A DNA stretch of 64,000 bases from Kitasatospora setae KM-6054 (GTDB lineage: Bacteria > Actinomycetota > Actinomycetes > Streptomycetales > Streptomycetaceae), in contig NC_016109.1 in the NCBI RefSeq assembly GCF_000269985.1, positions 2,108,001 through 2,172,000 on the forward strand, written 5' to 3'. The notes under the pieces were generated by a model. It saw only the letters and a program-made list of their open reading frames with translations. It had not been told where the DNA came from and did no database searches. Made by a program: the position numbers and the translations under genes. The number at the start of each line of letters is the position of its first letter. Within the stretch, counting starts at the first letter, position 1. Positions 8,672 to 19,058 of the stretch are shown here, piece after piece.

Positions 8672-9265
8672 ATGAGCCACTCCGCCGACGCTCCTGACAC
8701 CGCCGTGCGCCCGGTCAGCACCGGCCGCCCGCCCGAGCTGCTGCCCCTCGGCAACGGCGCGCACCTGCGCCGCCGCCGGCTGGCGGACGCCGCGGCGCTG
8801 AACGCCGCGGTGATCGCCAACCTCGACCACCTGCGGCCGTGGATGCCCTGGGCCCGCACGGTGCCGACGCTGGCCGAGAGCGAGCAGCTCTCGGCCAGCG
8901 GCGAGCAGGTCTGGGACCGGGGCACCGACTTCATGTACCTGCTCGGTCTGGACGCGGAACCGGCCCTGGTGATCGGCGGCTTCGGCCTGCACGGCCGGAT
9001 CGGCCCCGGCGCGCTGGAGATCGGCTACTGGGTGCACCGGGAGCACACCGGCCGCGGCCTGGCCACCGCCGCCGCCCGCGCGCTGACCGACGCGGCGCTG
9101 GCCCTGCCCGGGATCACCCGGGCCGAGATCCACTGCGACGAGTCGAACGCCGCCAGCGCCGCCGTGCCGCGCCGGCTCGGCTACGCGCTGGACCGGATCG
9201 ACCTGGCGGAGCCCACCGCCCCGGCCGAGACCGGCCGCAAGATGATCTGGGTGACCGGCGCCTGA
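8672..9265 (+). CDS. GNAT N-acetyltransferase, RimJ/RimL type
   Basis: 197 residues from ATG 8672. It shows the RimJ/L layout: RRRRLADAAALNAAV early, EIGYWVHREHTGRGLATAAARAL (acetyl-CoA loop) in the middle, and NAASAAVPRRLGY near the end. Predicted to acetylate a protein N-terminus or small amine; substrate unknown. CATACT (8660-8665) ends 6 bases before ATG 8672, so I prefer this leaderless start over the earlier in-frame ATG at 8654. It ends before a strong bidirectional hairpin shared with the convergent tetR. Confidence 0.88.
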   Translation: MSHSADAPDTAVRPVSTGRPPELLPLGNGAHLRRRRLADAAALNAAVIANLDHLRPWMPWARTVPTLAESEQLSASGEQVWDRGTDFMYLLGLDAEPALVIGGFGLHGRIGPGALEIGYWVHREHTGRGLATAAARALTDAALALPGITRAEIHCDESNAASAAVPRRLGYALDRIDLAEPTAPAETGRKMIWVTGA

Positions 9266-9284
9266 GCCGCGCACGGACGAGGGA

Positions 9285-9320
9285 CGAGAGGGGGACGGCC
9301 TGCGGGCCGTCCCCCTCTCG
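9285..9320. terminator. Bidirectional hairpin terminator between acetyltransferase and TetR gene
   Basis: A perfect 16-bp stem closes on a TGCG tetraloop (9301-9304) between two convergent genes. Confidence 0.85.
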
Positions 9321-9347
9321 CGTGCCCGCCCGCCCCGCGGCGCGCGT

Positions 9348-9989
9348 TCAGCGCCGGGCGAGCCGTTCGACCAGCGTCTGCCAGCTGTCGCCGAGCCGGG
9401 TGTCGAGCTCGCCGCCGCCGCAGGGCCCGGACGGTTCGGGCGGCAGCCGGTCGGCGGTCAGGAAGAGCAGGGCGGGGCCGTCGAGCGCGCTGGTCAGCTG
9501 GACGGCGAGGGTGTCCGGGTCGGGGAGGCCGAGGCCGGCCTGGCCGAGCAGCATCCGGATGTGCGGGTGCGAGAAGCCGGCGCCGACCAGTGGCGGGACG
9601 GGGCCCTTGCGCTCCAGTCCGGCCCGGGCGATGTCGCGGCGGTCCAGCAGGAAGGACGTCCGGGCGCGGCCGTAGGCGATCAGCCGGTCGACCGGGTCGG
9701 CGCCGGGGCCGAGCGGCGGGGGGCCCGCGAGCACCTGCTCCTGGAAGCGGTACTCCTCGGCGTCGAGCAGGGCGCGGAAGATCCCGGCCCGGGTGCCGAA
9801 GCGGCGGAAGACGGTGCCCTTGCCGAGGCCGGCCCGTTCGGCGAGGCCGTCCATGGTGACCTGGTCGACCCCGGCCTCCGCGATCATCGCGCGGGCGGTG
9901 CAGAGCAGGGCTTCGCGGTTGCGGGCGGCGTCCGCCCGCTCGGCGGGGGGCCGGCCGAACGGGATCAGGTTCACCGGGGGGCTGTCCAT
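9348..9989 (-). CDS. TetR family transcriptional repressor
   Basis: 213 residues from ATG 9989 (GTG 9995 is also possible). The N-terminal helix-turn-helix reads ARAMIAEAGVDQVTMDGLAE followed by RAGLGKGTVFRRFGTRAGIF, the TetR pattern. The C-terminal ligand domain is typical in length. It is divergent from the azoreductase-like gene, and an inverted repeat between them fits its operator, so it likely represses both itself and that enzyme. Confidence 0.92.
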   Translation of the reverse strand: MDSPPVNLIPFGRPPAERADAARNREALLCTARAMIAEAGVDQVTMDGLAERAGLGKGTVFRRFGTRAGIFRALLDAEEYRFQEQVLAGPPPLGPGADPVDRLIAYGRARTSFLLDRRDIARAGLERKGPVPPLVGAGFSHPHIRMLLGQAGLGLPDPDTLAVQLTSALDGPALLFLTADRLPPEPSGPCGGGELDTRLGDSWQTLVERLARR

Positions 9990-9997
9990 GACCACAA

Positions 9998-10024
9998 TTT
10001 ACCCGCAGCGAGAAACGGGGTAAA
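9998..10024. promoter_or_regulatory. Inverted-repeat operator of the TetR/azoreductase divergent promoter
   Basis: TTTACCC (9998-10004) and GGGTAAA (10018-10024) form a perfect 7-bp dyad with 13-base spacer, AT-rich against a GC-rich background and located just outside the tetR start. The right arm overlaps TAAAGT (10022-10027), a possible -10 for the plus-strand gene, so binding would block both promoters. Confidence 0.65.
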
Positions 10025-10135
10025 GTCCGCTTACGTCGAGTGCGACGCCGCCCGGCCCGCACCGCCCCGTTCGCCATGCCCGTTCGCCATGCCCGCCCGC
10101 CCGCCCCGGCCCGGGCCCGCCCCGAGGAGTTCCGC

Positions 10136-10768
10136 ATGCACCTGTTCCGCCTGGACGCCAGCATCATCCCCGGCACCTCGACCAGCTCCGAGCTGGCCGG
10201 CACCGCCGAGGCCGCGTGGGCCGCCGCCCACCCGGAGGGCACCGTCACCCGCCGCAACCTGGGCACCGACCCGCTGCCCGGCGACGCCTGGACGCACGCC
10301 ACCCTCGGCGCCTTCACCCCCGAGGACCAGCGCTCCGCCGAGCAGCGCGCCGCCGTCGCGCTCGGCGCCGAGCTCGCCGAGGAGCTGCGCTCCGCCGACG
10401 CCGCGATCATCGCCGTGCCGCTCTACAACTGGGGCGTCTCGCAGCACTTCAAGACCTGGGTCGACCTGGTCATCGCGGGCGCCGGCCCGACCGACGAACT
10501 GCTCAAGGACAAGCCGGTCGTGCTGGCCACCTCGCTCGGCGGCGGCTTCGCCCCCGGCACCCCGCGCGAGGGCTGGGACCACTCCACCCCGTACCTGGAG
10601 CGCATCCTGCGCGACGTCTGGGGCGCCGACCTGACCACCGTCCGCCGCGAACTGACCCTGGCCCAGGTCAACCCGGCGATGGAGTCGCTGCGCGGCCTCG
10701 CCGCCGAGTACCACACCCAGGCCCTGGAGGCCGCCGACGCGGCCGGCAAGGCCCTGGTCCGCGGCTGA
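10136..10768 (+). CDS. azoR: FMN-dependent NADH-azoreductase / quinone reductase family
   Basis: 210 residues with the flavodoxin-like fold: start HLFRLDASIIPGTSTSSEL (phosphate loop for FMN) and IIAVPLYNWGVSQHFKTWVD, the second FMN-binding segment typical of AzoR. It would reduce quinones or azo compounds with NAD(P)H. GAGGAG lies 6 bases before ATG 10136. It is divergent from a TetR regulator with an operator-like dyad between them, which suggests induction by an electrophile or aromatic compound. In the leader, CGTTCGCCATGCC occurs twice in tandem. Confidence 0.88.
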   Translation: MHLFRLDASIIPGTSTSSELAGTAEAAWAAAHPEGTVTRRNLGTDPLPGDAWTHATLGAFTPEDQRSAEQRAAVALGAELAEELRSADAAIIAVPLYNWGVSQHFKTWVDLVIAGAGPTDELLKDKPVVLATSLGGGFAPGTPREGWDHSTPYLERILRDVWGADLTTVRRELTLAQVNPAMESLRGLAAEYHTQALEAADAAGKALVRG

Positions 10769-10795
10769 CCCGCACCCGCCCGACCCCGTGACACC

Positions 10796-10826
10796 CCTGA
10801 GGGCGCCGCCGAGCGGCGCCCTCAGG
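10796..10826. terminator. Hairpin terminator between azoreductase and uridine kinase genes
   Basis: A 14-bp stem (CTGAGGGCGCCGC core) with CGA loop between convergent genes; the stop codon of the minus-strand kinase lies inside the right arm. Confidence 0.8.
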
Positions 10827-11370
10827 CGTTCGCCGCCACCGCCGCCCAGACCCGCGCCGCCAGCTCCGCCGGGGGCCGCCCGCCGTCGACGGTCAGCGCG
10901 CAGCCGGCCCGCAGCGGTTCGACGTACCGCTCGTGCGCGTCCCGCCGGTGCGCCAGGTAGTTGCGCAGCAGCACCTCCAGCGGGAAGCCGCCGCGCACGC
11001 ACTTCCGGTCGATCTTGCGAACCAGCCGCAGGTCGGCCGGCAGGTCGACGAACACGTCCAGCCGCCGGTCCCGGCCCGCCCCGGCGAGGCGGGCGAACAG
11101 GCCCTCGACGATCACGAGTTCGGCCCGCCGGAGCGCGGCGGCGAGGTCGGCGTCCAGCCGGGCGGCGTCCACCGAGTCCGGGTGGCCGACATCCAGCCGC
11201 GGCACCCCGTTCTCGTCCGGCGCCCAGACGCCCCGGCCGGGCCCCGGCTCGACGTGGTAGTAGTCGTCCCCGTGCAGCACCGCCACCGGCCCGGCCGGGG
11301 CGCTCACCGCCAGCGCCGCGGCCAGGGTGGTCTTCCCGGCGCCCGCGCCGCCCGTCAGCGTCAGCAGCAT
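10822..11370 (-). CDS. Uridine kinase-like P-loop kinase
   Basis: 182 residues from ATG 11370. P-loop GGAGAGKTTLA at the N-terminus, then VAVLHGDDYYHVEPG (the D-D-Y-Y segment that binds uridine in uridine kinases), a D-x-D-x-P-x-S/D segment (LDVGHPDSVD) and the ELVIVEGLFA strand. It would phosphorylate uridine/cytidine or a related small molecule. Shorter than classical Udk (about 210), as in many actinomycete versions. A purine-rich run GGGGGGAG precedes the start. Longer upstream open frame is low-complexity and not believable. Confidence 0.82.
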   Translation of the reverse strand: MLLTLTGGAGAGKTTLAAALAVSAPAGPVAVLHGDDYYHVEPGPGRGVWAPDENGVPRLDVGHPDSVDAARLDADLAAALRRAELVIVEGLFARLAGAGRDRRLDVFVDLPADLRLVRKIDRKCVRGGFPLEVLLRNYLAHRRDAHERYVEPLRAGCALTVDGGRPPAELAARVWAAVAANA

Positions 11371-11543
11371 CCCGCTCCCCCCTCGCCCCCCTCGCCCCCC
11401 GGGCCCGCCCCGCGCCGGGCCGCGTCGATCTTCGCACGGCGGGCGGTTCGGCCTCGAACCGGTGCTGGCGGCGAAGGGAGCCTTAAGCGCGGCTGAAGTG
11501 CCCCGGGAACGCTTGACGGTCCTCGGCGACCCGGGCATTTTGA

Positions 11544-14500
11544 GTGCACGGAACGGTTCGCCGCTCCGCGCACGGTGATTCAGAACCCGTCTCCTGGACG
11601 GGTGTTGGGAACCAACCCCCACACGGCCCGGTCCGTCGCGCTCCCCCACAGTCAGTAAGCGCGGCCGACCGGGCCGGTTCCCACTCCCCGCCCGCCGCGG
11701 CCCTGACCGGCCGGGCCGACCTGCTGGCGGACCGGCTGACCGATCCGGACCCCCTGGTGCGCGGCCGCGCCGTCGACGCGCTGCGCACCCTGCCCGGCCT
11801 GGACGAGGCGGTGCTCGCCGCCTACCCGCACGCCTCGTTCGCCGTCCGGCGGGCGATCCGCCGGACGGTGGTCCGCGGCCGGCGCGCCGAACTCGCCGCC
11901 CGGCTGCTGCCGGTGGCCCGCGCGCACTGGGGCGAGGCCGAGGCCGCCACCCTGCTCGCCGCCTGCCCGCCCGCCGTGGTCGCCGCCGAACTGCCGTCGC
12001 TGGCCGTCGCGCTGCGCTCCTGGTCGGTCCTGGCCCGGCGGCACCCGGACGCCGTCCTCGACCACGTCGAGCGCGAACTGGCCGCCCGGGCCGCCGACCC
12101 GCGCGCCGACTGGTGGCAGCGGTACGGGGCGCCGGTCGCCGCCGTGCTGCCGCTGCGCCCGGCCCGGGTCCTCGACCTGCTGGAGCGCCGCCCCGGCCGG
12201 ACCGTGCCGCCGCCGGTCGCCGCCGGCTTCGGCCACCTGCTCGCGGTGGACGCCGAACGCGCCACCGCCTGGCTGGCCGACCCCGAACGCCCGCTCCCGT
12301 CCTGGGAACCCGCCCCCAGCCGGACGGTGCTGAACCGGCTCGCCGCCGCCGACCCGCCCTCGCTGCCCGCGCTGGGCCGCCGCTGGCTGCCCGAACCGCG
12401 CCTGTTCGCCGCCCTGCTGCGGGCCGTCCCGCCCGCCCGCCGGGCCGCGCTCCTGGACGCCGCCGCCGACCGGCAGCCGCAGGACGCCACCCGGCTGACC
12501 CTCCCCGTGCTGCGCCTGCTGCCCCGCGAACGCCGCCACCGGGAGGCCCGCCGGCTGCACGCCGAACAGGCCGCCAAGGGCTGGCCGGAACGCCGACTGC
12601 TCGACTACACCGCCCTGCTGGCCCCCGCCGAGGCCCGCGCCGACCTGCTGGCGCTCACCCGGCGCCCCGACCCGGCCGAACGCTCCGAAGCCTGGGCCCA
12701 CCTGGTCGCCGCGGCCGCCGCCGACCCGGACCCGGCCGCGCCCGGCACCCTGCTCGCCGACCTGGTGGCCCGGCTGCGCAACGAGCAGGACCCGGTGCGG
12801 CAGCGCGCGCTGACCGCCCTGACCGTCTTCCCCGCCGCGCGCCTCACCGACGCGCACGCCGACGCCCTCACCGCCCTGGCCACCGACGCGCTGGACGCCC
12901 GCGACTGCTCGCACGCCACCCGCGGCGCGCTCACCACCGTCGCGCTCCGCGTCATCGAGGCCCACCCCACCGGCGCCCGGCCCGACCTGCTCACCCACGC
13001 CCTGCTGACCCTCGAACAGCTCACCGCCCGCGGCGGCCCGCTCCACCTCCCCCCGCTCGCCCGCCGCCTGCGCCGCGGCCAGGAGCGCGAAGTGCTCGCC
13101 GCGCTGCGCCCCTGGCTGGACGCCGAACGGCCGGAGTACCGCCACCGGCTGCTGTTCGCCCTCACCCGCGCCCTCGGCGCCCGTGCCGAACACCTGCCGG
13201 AACTCGACGAGTTGCTCGCCAAGGCCGCCCTCGACAGCGACGAGCGGACCGCCGCCGAGGCGCTGGAACTGTGGCTGCGGCCGCGCGCCGGACGCACCGC
13301 GAAGGTCCGGGCCGCGCTCGCCCACGACCCGTCCGCCGTGTTCTGCGCCTCCGTCGCCGACCACCTGGGCGCCGTCGCCACCGACCTGCTGGACGCCGCC
13401 CTCGCCGAACGGCCGCCCACCGGCCGGTTCCTGCGCCCCGGCGACCACCGCCCGCTGCCGCCCGCCCACCACCCGGACCGCTGGACGCCCCGCCAGGTCG
13501 CCCGCGCCGCCGACCTGCTCGGCGAGATCGCCGCCACCGCCTGGCGCACCCGCGAACAGCGCGCCACCGCCCTCTGGCACGCCGCCCGCCTGCCCGGCGC
13601 CGGCGCCGCCCTGCTCCGCCGCCACCTCGACGACCCCGACCCGCTGCTCGCCGACACCGCGCTGGACTCCCTGCCGCTCACCACCGACCCCGCCGCCGCC
13701 CTCCCCGACCTGCTCGCGCACGCCGGCGACGACCGCGCCAAGACCGCGCTGTACGCCGCCGGGAAGGCCGCCCGGCACACCCCGCCCGGGGAACTCGCGC
13801 CGCTGCTCGCCGAGTTGGCCGTCCGCACCACGGGCAGCAAGGTCACCTCCCGCAAGGAGGCCGTCCGGCTGGCCGCGGCCCTGCTGCCGCCCGCCACCGC
13901 CGCCGAACTGCTCGCCGCCGCCTTCCACGCCCCCGGCCAGCACCCCGACGTCCGGGCCGCGGCCGCCGCGCACTGCCAGGACCTGCTGGACGCCGAACCC
14001 GTCTGGGCGCTGCTCGCCGAGGCCGCCGCGGCCTCCGAACCGCAGCTGCGGCAGGCCGTCGTCGGCCGGCTCCCGCACCTGCTGCCGGAACGCCACCGGG
14101 CCCGCTACGGCCGCCTGGTGGCCGCCGTCGCCGCCCGGCCGGGCGAGCAGCCGGAGGCGGCCCGGGCCGCGATCGCCGCCCTGCCCGAGTGGGTCCGGCA
14201 CGCGCCGGAGGCCGCCGACGCGCTGCCCGCCCTGGTCGCCGCCCCCGACCGGCGCGCCGTCTGGGCCGCCGCCTCGCTCGCCCTGCGCACCGTCGCGCTC
14301 TCCGACCGCCCGCACCCGGCCGGCGGCGCCGAGCCCGGCAGCCTGCTGCACCGCGCCCTCACCGCCCTGCTCGACCTCCCCGCCCCGCCCGACCCCTCCA
14401 CCGCCCGCGACCAGCCCGCCCGTCAGCGGATCGCCTCCCTGACCACCCTGCCGGTCACCCGCCGGTTCCCCGCCGTGCTCGACCGGATCGACGAACTGCT

Positions 14501-14897
14501 GCGCCCGCACGAGGAGTTGCTCGACCTCCGGGCCGCCCTGCTGGCCCGCGCCGCCCGCCCCGCCCAGCCCGGCTTCGGCCCCGCCGCGGACCGGCTCGCC
14601 ACCGCCCTGGCCGACCGCCCGCTGCTCGCCGCCCGCCTCGCCGCCCCGCTGGCCGCCGCCATCGCCGGCACCTCGCCCCTCCCGACCGCCGCCGACACCG
14701 CCGCCCCCGCCGCCCTGCTCGCCCTCCTCCCCGGCCGCACCCCCGCCCTCGGCCTGCTCGCCACCGCCCTCGCCGACGTCCTCGGCACCCGCTGCGCCTG
14801 GACCGGCGGCTGGCTCCCGCTGCTCACCGCCCTGCGCGCCCACCCCGACCCGGACGTCCGCGCCGCCGCCCGCGCGGTGGTCGTCGCCCCGGAATGA
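11544..14897 (+). CDS. Large HEAT-repeat protein, unknown role
   Basis: Up to 1117 residues, very rich in A, L and R, built of repeated helical pairs such as ADRLTDPDPLVRGRAVDALR that match HEAT/PBS-lyase repeats, running through most of the length; no enzymatic motif found. The start is uncertain: GTG 11544 has no ribosome-binding site, but the next in-frame GTG or ATG (GTG 11757) would cut into the first repeat. TTGACG (11512-11517) could be its -35. No membrane segment. Probably a scaffold; it has no operon partner. A second, unrelated-looking HEAT protein lies at 55.1-57.0 kb. Confidence 0.8.
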   Translation: MHGTVRRSAHGDSEPVSWTGVGNQPPHGPVRRAPPQSVSAADRAGSHSPPAAALTGRADLLADRLTDPDPLVRGRAVDALRTLPGLDEAVLAAYPHASFAVRRAIRRTVVRGRRAELAARLLPVARAHWGEAEAATLLAACPPAVVAAELPSLAVALRSWSVLARRHPDAVLDHVERELAARAADPRADWWQRYGAPVAAVLPLRPARVLDLLERRPGRTVPPPVAAGFGHLLAVDAERATAWLADPERPLPSWEPAPSRTVLNRLAAADPPSLPALGRRWLPEPRLFAALLRAVPPARRAALLDAAADRQPQDATRLTLPVLRLLPRERRHREARRLHAEQAAKGWPERRLLDYTALLAPAEARADLLALTRRPDPAERSEAWAHLVAAAAADPDPAAPGTLLADLVARLRNEQDPVRQRALTALTVFPAARLTDAHADALTALATDALDARDCSHATRGALTTVALRVIEAHPTGARPDLLTHALLTLEQLTARGGPLHLPPLARRLRRGQEREVLAALRPWLDAERPEYRHRLLFALTRALGARAEHLPELDELLAKAALDSDERTAAEALELWLRPRAGRTAKVRAALAHDPSAVFCASVADHLGAVATDLLDAALAERPPTGRFLRPGDHRPLPPAHHPDRWTPRQVARAADLLGEIAATAWRTREQRATALWHAARLPGAGAALLRRHLDDPDPLLADTALDSLPLTTDPAAALPDLLAHAGDDRAKTALYAAGKAARHTPPGELAPLLAELAVRTTGSKVTSRKEAVRLAAALLPPATAAELLAAAFHAPGQHPDVRAAAAAHCQDLLDAEPVWALLAEAAAASEPQLRQAVVGRLPHLLPERHRARYGRLVAAVAARPGEQPEAARAAIAALPEWVRHAPEAADALPALVAAPDRRAVWAAASLALRTVALSDRPHPAGGAEPGSLLHRALTALLDLPAPPDPSTARDQPARQRIASLTTLPVTRRFPAVLDRIDELLRPHEELLDLRAALLARAARPAQPGFGPAADRLATALADRPLLAARLAAPLAAAIAGTSPLPTAADTAAPAALLALLPGRTPALGLLATALADVLGTRCAWTGGWLPLLTALRAHPDPDVRAAARAVVVAPE
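11585..11603 (+). promoter_or_regulatory. Hairpin in the leader of the large HEAT-repeat gene
   Basis: ACCCGTC and GACGGGT pair perfectly around TCCTG. It falls between the annotated GTG start and the first clear HEAT repeat, so it either lies in coding sequence or hints that the true start is later. Function unknown. Confidence 0.3.
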
Positions 14898-15016
14898 CGG
14901 GGGCGAAGTGAACACCCGGCGCGCCGAGTTGACGGTCCACCACGAGAGGGTGACGTTTCGTCCGCATTGTTGACCATCCGGGTCCGTTCGGGACCACCCG
15001 GGACTACGATCGATCG

Positions 15017-15580
15017 ATGACGGACACCACACGCAGAGCAAGCGAAAGCGCCGAACTGGCGGCCAGGTACCCGGCCCTGCACGCGCCGCAGCGCTGGGAG
15101 TGGGGCGGCATGGACGCCCAGTTCAGCACCGCGCTGCCACCCGACGAACTGGTCACCAACATCCACCTCGTCGGCTTCGCCGGCGACGACGTGGTCCTGT
15201 GCCTGGACGCCCGGGGCCACTGGTTCCTGCCGGGCGGCACCCGGGAGGCCGCCGAGAGCGTCGGCTCCTGCCTGGAGCGCGAACTGCGCGAGGAGGCCGG
15301 CGCCCGCCTGCTGGGCCCGCCGACCTGGATCGGCCACCACCTGGCGGTCTCCGAGGGCGCCGCCCCCTACCGCCCCTGGCAGCCGCACCCGGTCAAGGCC
15401 TGGCTCTGGGGCTGGGCCGACATCCTGGTCGACTCCTCCCCCACCAACCCGGAGGACGGCGAACAGGTCGTCGAGGTCCGCCCCGTCCCCCCCGCGGAGG
15501 CCCAGCGCCTGCTCACCCAGCACCGCGAGCCCTGGTGGCCCGAACTCATCGCCCTGGCCGTGGAGTCCCGCAACAGCTGA
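15017..15580 (+). CDS. NUDIX hydrolase
   Basis: 187 residues with a complete Nudix box, G-T-R-E-A-A-E-x7-R-E-L-R-E-E-A-G (residues about 74-96), which coordinates the metal that cleaves nucleoside diphosphate derivatives. Substrate unknown. The start ATG 15017 is 6 bases after TACGAT (15005-15010) with no ribosome-binding site, so the transcript is probably leaderless. Between the HEAT gene and this one, GGTCC-N5-GGACC (14981-14995) forms a small dyad just upstream of the -10. Confidence 0.92.
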   Translation: MTDTTRRASESAELAARYPALHAPQRWEWGGMDAQFSTALPPDELVTNIHLVGFAGDDVVLCLDARGHWFLPGGTREAAESVGSCLERELREEAGARLLGPPTWIGHHLAVSEGAAPYRPWQPHPVKAWLWGWADILVDSSPTNPEDGEQVVEVRPVPPAEAQRLLTQHREPWWPELIALAVESRNS

Positions 15581-15589
15581 GGGGCGGCC

Positions 15590-15621
15590 GAGCCCGGTCG
15601 CCTCGGCACAGGCCCGGGCTC
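15590..15621. terminator. Hairpin between NUDIX gene and convergent small gene pair
   Basis: GAGCCCGG and CCGGGCTC form an 8-bp stem with a 16-base loop in the 50-base convergent gap. Confidence 0.5.
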
Positions 15622-15630
15622 GCCAGGCCG

Positions 15631-15936
15631 TCAGAACGGGTTCCCGCCCTCGATATCGGTGTGCCACCACTGGACTGCGGTGATCACCACATGCCGATGA
15701 GGCCCCGGGACGATCTCGTACTCAAGCAGGGCGGCATGCCCTTCCAATGGGATGTCCCGACTGTGCGGGTCCCGCCCGATCGACGCGCTGGCCGGATCCC
15801 AGGGATCGCGCATCAGCCGCAACTGCACGGCCAGCACCGCGTGGTGGAGCGAGTCGGGGGCGGCGACCAGCAACTCCTCCACCTCCAACGAGGGCTCGAC
15901 GGGCCACAGTTCGGCGGCGTCGAAATCCTCGTCCAC
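15631..15936 (-). CDS. Small protein, possible toxin partner of the upstream gene
   Basis: 101 residues from GTG 15936, with GGGAGGG upstream. No named family is certain. The second half (ALLEYEIVPGPHRHVVITAV then QWWHTD) has the strand pattern expected for a RelE/ParE-like or plasmid-stabilisation fold. It follows the small gene at 15940-16227 with only a 3-base gap, so the two are one transcript. That order, small acidic protein then compact protein, is typical of type II toxin/antitoxin pairs, but I see no catalytic residues that prove it. Confidence 0.6.
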   Translation of the reverse strand: MDEDFDAAELWPVEPSLEVEELLVAAPDSLHHAVLAVQLRLMRDPWDPASASIGRDPHSRDIPLEGHAALLEYEIVPGPHRHVVITAVQWWHTDIEGGNPF

Positions 15937-15939
15937 CGG

Positions 15940-16227
15940 CTAGCCCTCCCGCTTCTCCCTCCGGCTCCGCAGGGAATCCCAGGAGCCCAGCGGCAGTGTA
16001 CCGGCGCGAGCAGCGGCAGACCGGGCCTCGCGTCCGCCGCGCTGGTCCAGCGTGGCCCGGCACCACCACACCTCAAGCAGGCGTTCGAACGCCTCACCGG
16101 TCGCGGTGCCCCCCAGCTCGACGCGGAACCGCATGCGCCTGCTCGGCAAGAGCGCGGCGGCGATGCCGTCGGGGGTACGGGGGATCTCCGGACGGATGTC
16201 AGCATGCTGGTGCGGTTGAGCGCTCAC
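15940..16227 (-). CDS. Small DUF6247-like protein, possible antitoxin
   Basis: 95 residues from GTG 16227, preceded by GAGGAGG. The pattern of an N-terminal RTPDGIAAALLPSRRMRFRV segment and EAFERLLEVWWCRA recalls the DUF6247 family of small actinomycete proteins, assigned from memory of the family. First gene of a two-gene unit. The open frame extends upstream, through direct repeats, but the ribosome-binding site supports this start. Confidence 0.6.
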   Translation of the reverse strand: MSAQPHQHADIRPEIPRTPDGIAAALLPSRRMRFRVELGGTATGEAFERLLEVWWCRATLDQRGGREARSAAARAGTLPLGSWDSLRSRREKREG

Positions 16228-16275
16228 GGAAACCTCCTCGCCTGCTCCACTCGGTCGGACCTCCAGTATGGCCCC

Positions 16276-16362
16276 GAAAACATGCCGGGTGAGCTTGAAA
16301 GCATGCCGAGTATGCCCTGAAAGCACACCGGGTGAGCGCTGAAAGCATGCAGGGGGCGAGCC
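16276..16362. repeat. Four direct repeats of about 22 bp upstream of the small gene pair
   Basis: Copies begin at 16276, 16297, 16319 and 16341 (spacing 21, 22, 22). Each starts GAAA, then (G/A)CAYRC and a GGGTGAGC-like tail. They lie about 50-135 bases upstream of GTG 16227 and between this pair and the end of tex. Could be regulator-binding iterons or a local slippage product. Confidence 0.75.
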
Positions 16363-16426
16363 GCCGAGAAGAGTCGGTGCCCAGAAACCGTGCATGTCCT
16401 GGGCACCGGCCGCCGATCGGGAAGCG

Positions 16427-18772
<2,346 letters not shown>

Positions 18773-18927
18773 GGTGCCGGTCTCCCCTTCTGACGGTTGC
18801 GCGGTGTCGCCCGTGCATTCTGGCAGGTCCGGCGGACGCCGTCCGGTGGTCCGGGTGGTCGCCGGTGGCGTGGCGCTTTCCGGGGAGGTCCGGGGACACG
18901 CGTCGGGCGGCCCGGAGGCCGACCGGA

Positions 18928-18947
18928 TTGTCTGATATGAGAGACAA
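18928..18947. promoter_or_regulatory. Perfect inverted repeat in the tex / membrane-protein divergent region
   Basis: TTGTCT and AGACAA flank GATATGAG. It is AT-rich and lies in the 286-base divergent gap (18773-19058), about 110 bases before the plus-strand gene and 155 before tex. Likely operator or promoter element; the rest of the gap shows nothing else. Confidence 0.45.
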
Positions 18948-19058
18948 GCGGCCCCTGCCGCGTGCCCCGCCGCACCCCCGCCACGCATCCGCCGCACCGC
19001 ACGCCCGCCGCACCCCCGCCCGGCATCCGAACGTCACACGAGCGCACAGGAGGACATG

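Noticed and set aside
11585..11603. Possible tRNA or riboswitch in the leader of the HEAT-repeat gene
   Set aside because: Only one short hairpin; no cloverleaf, T-loop or known riboswitch core.
11652..15041. Very long minus-strand open frame (over 1100 codons) opposite the HEAT-repeat gene
   Set aside because: Shadow frame produced by GC-rich third positions; composition is Gly/Gln/Arg low-complexity and no ribosome-binding site or motif is present. The same applies to other long antisense frames opposite Tex, P450, nuclease and GT39 genes.
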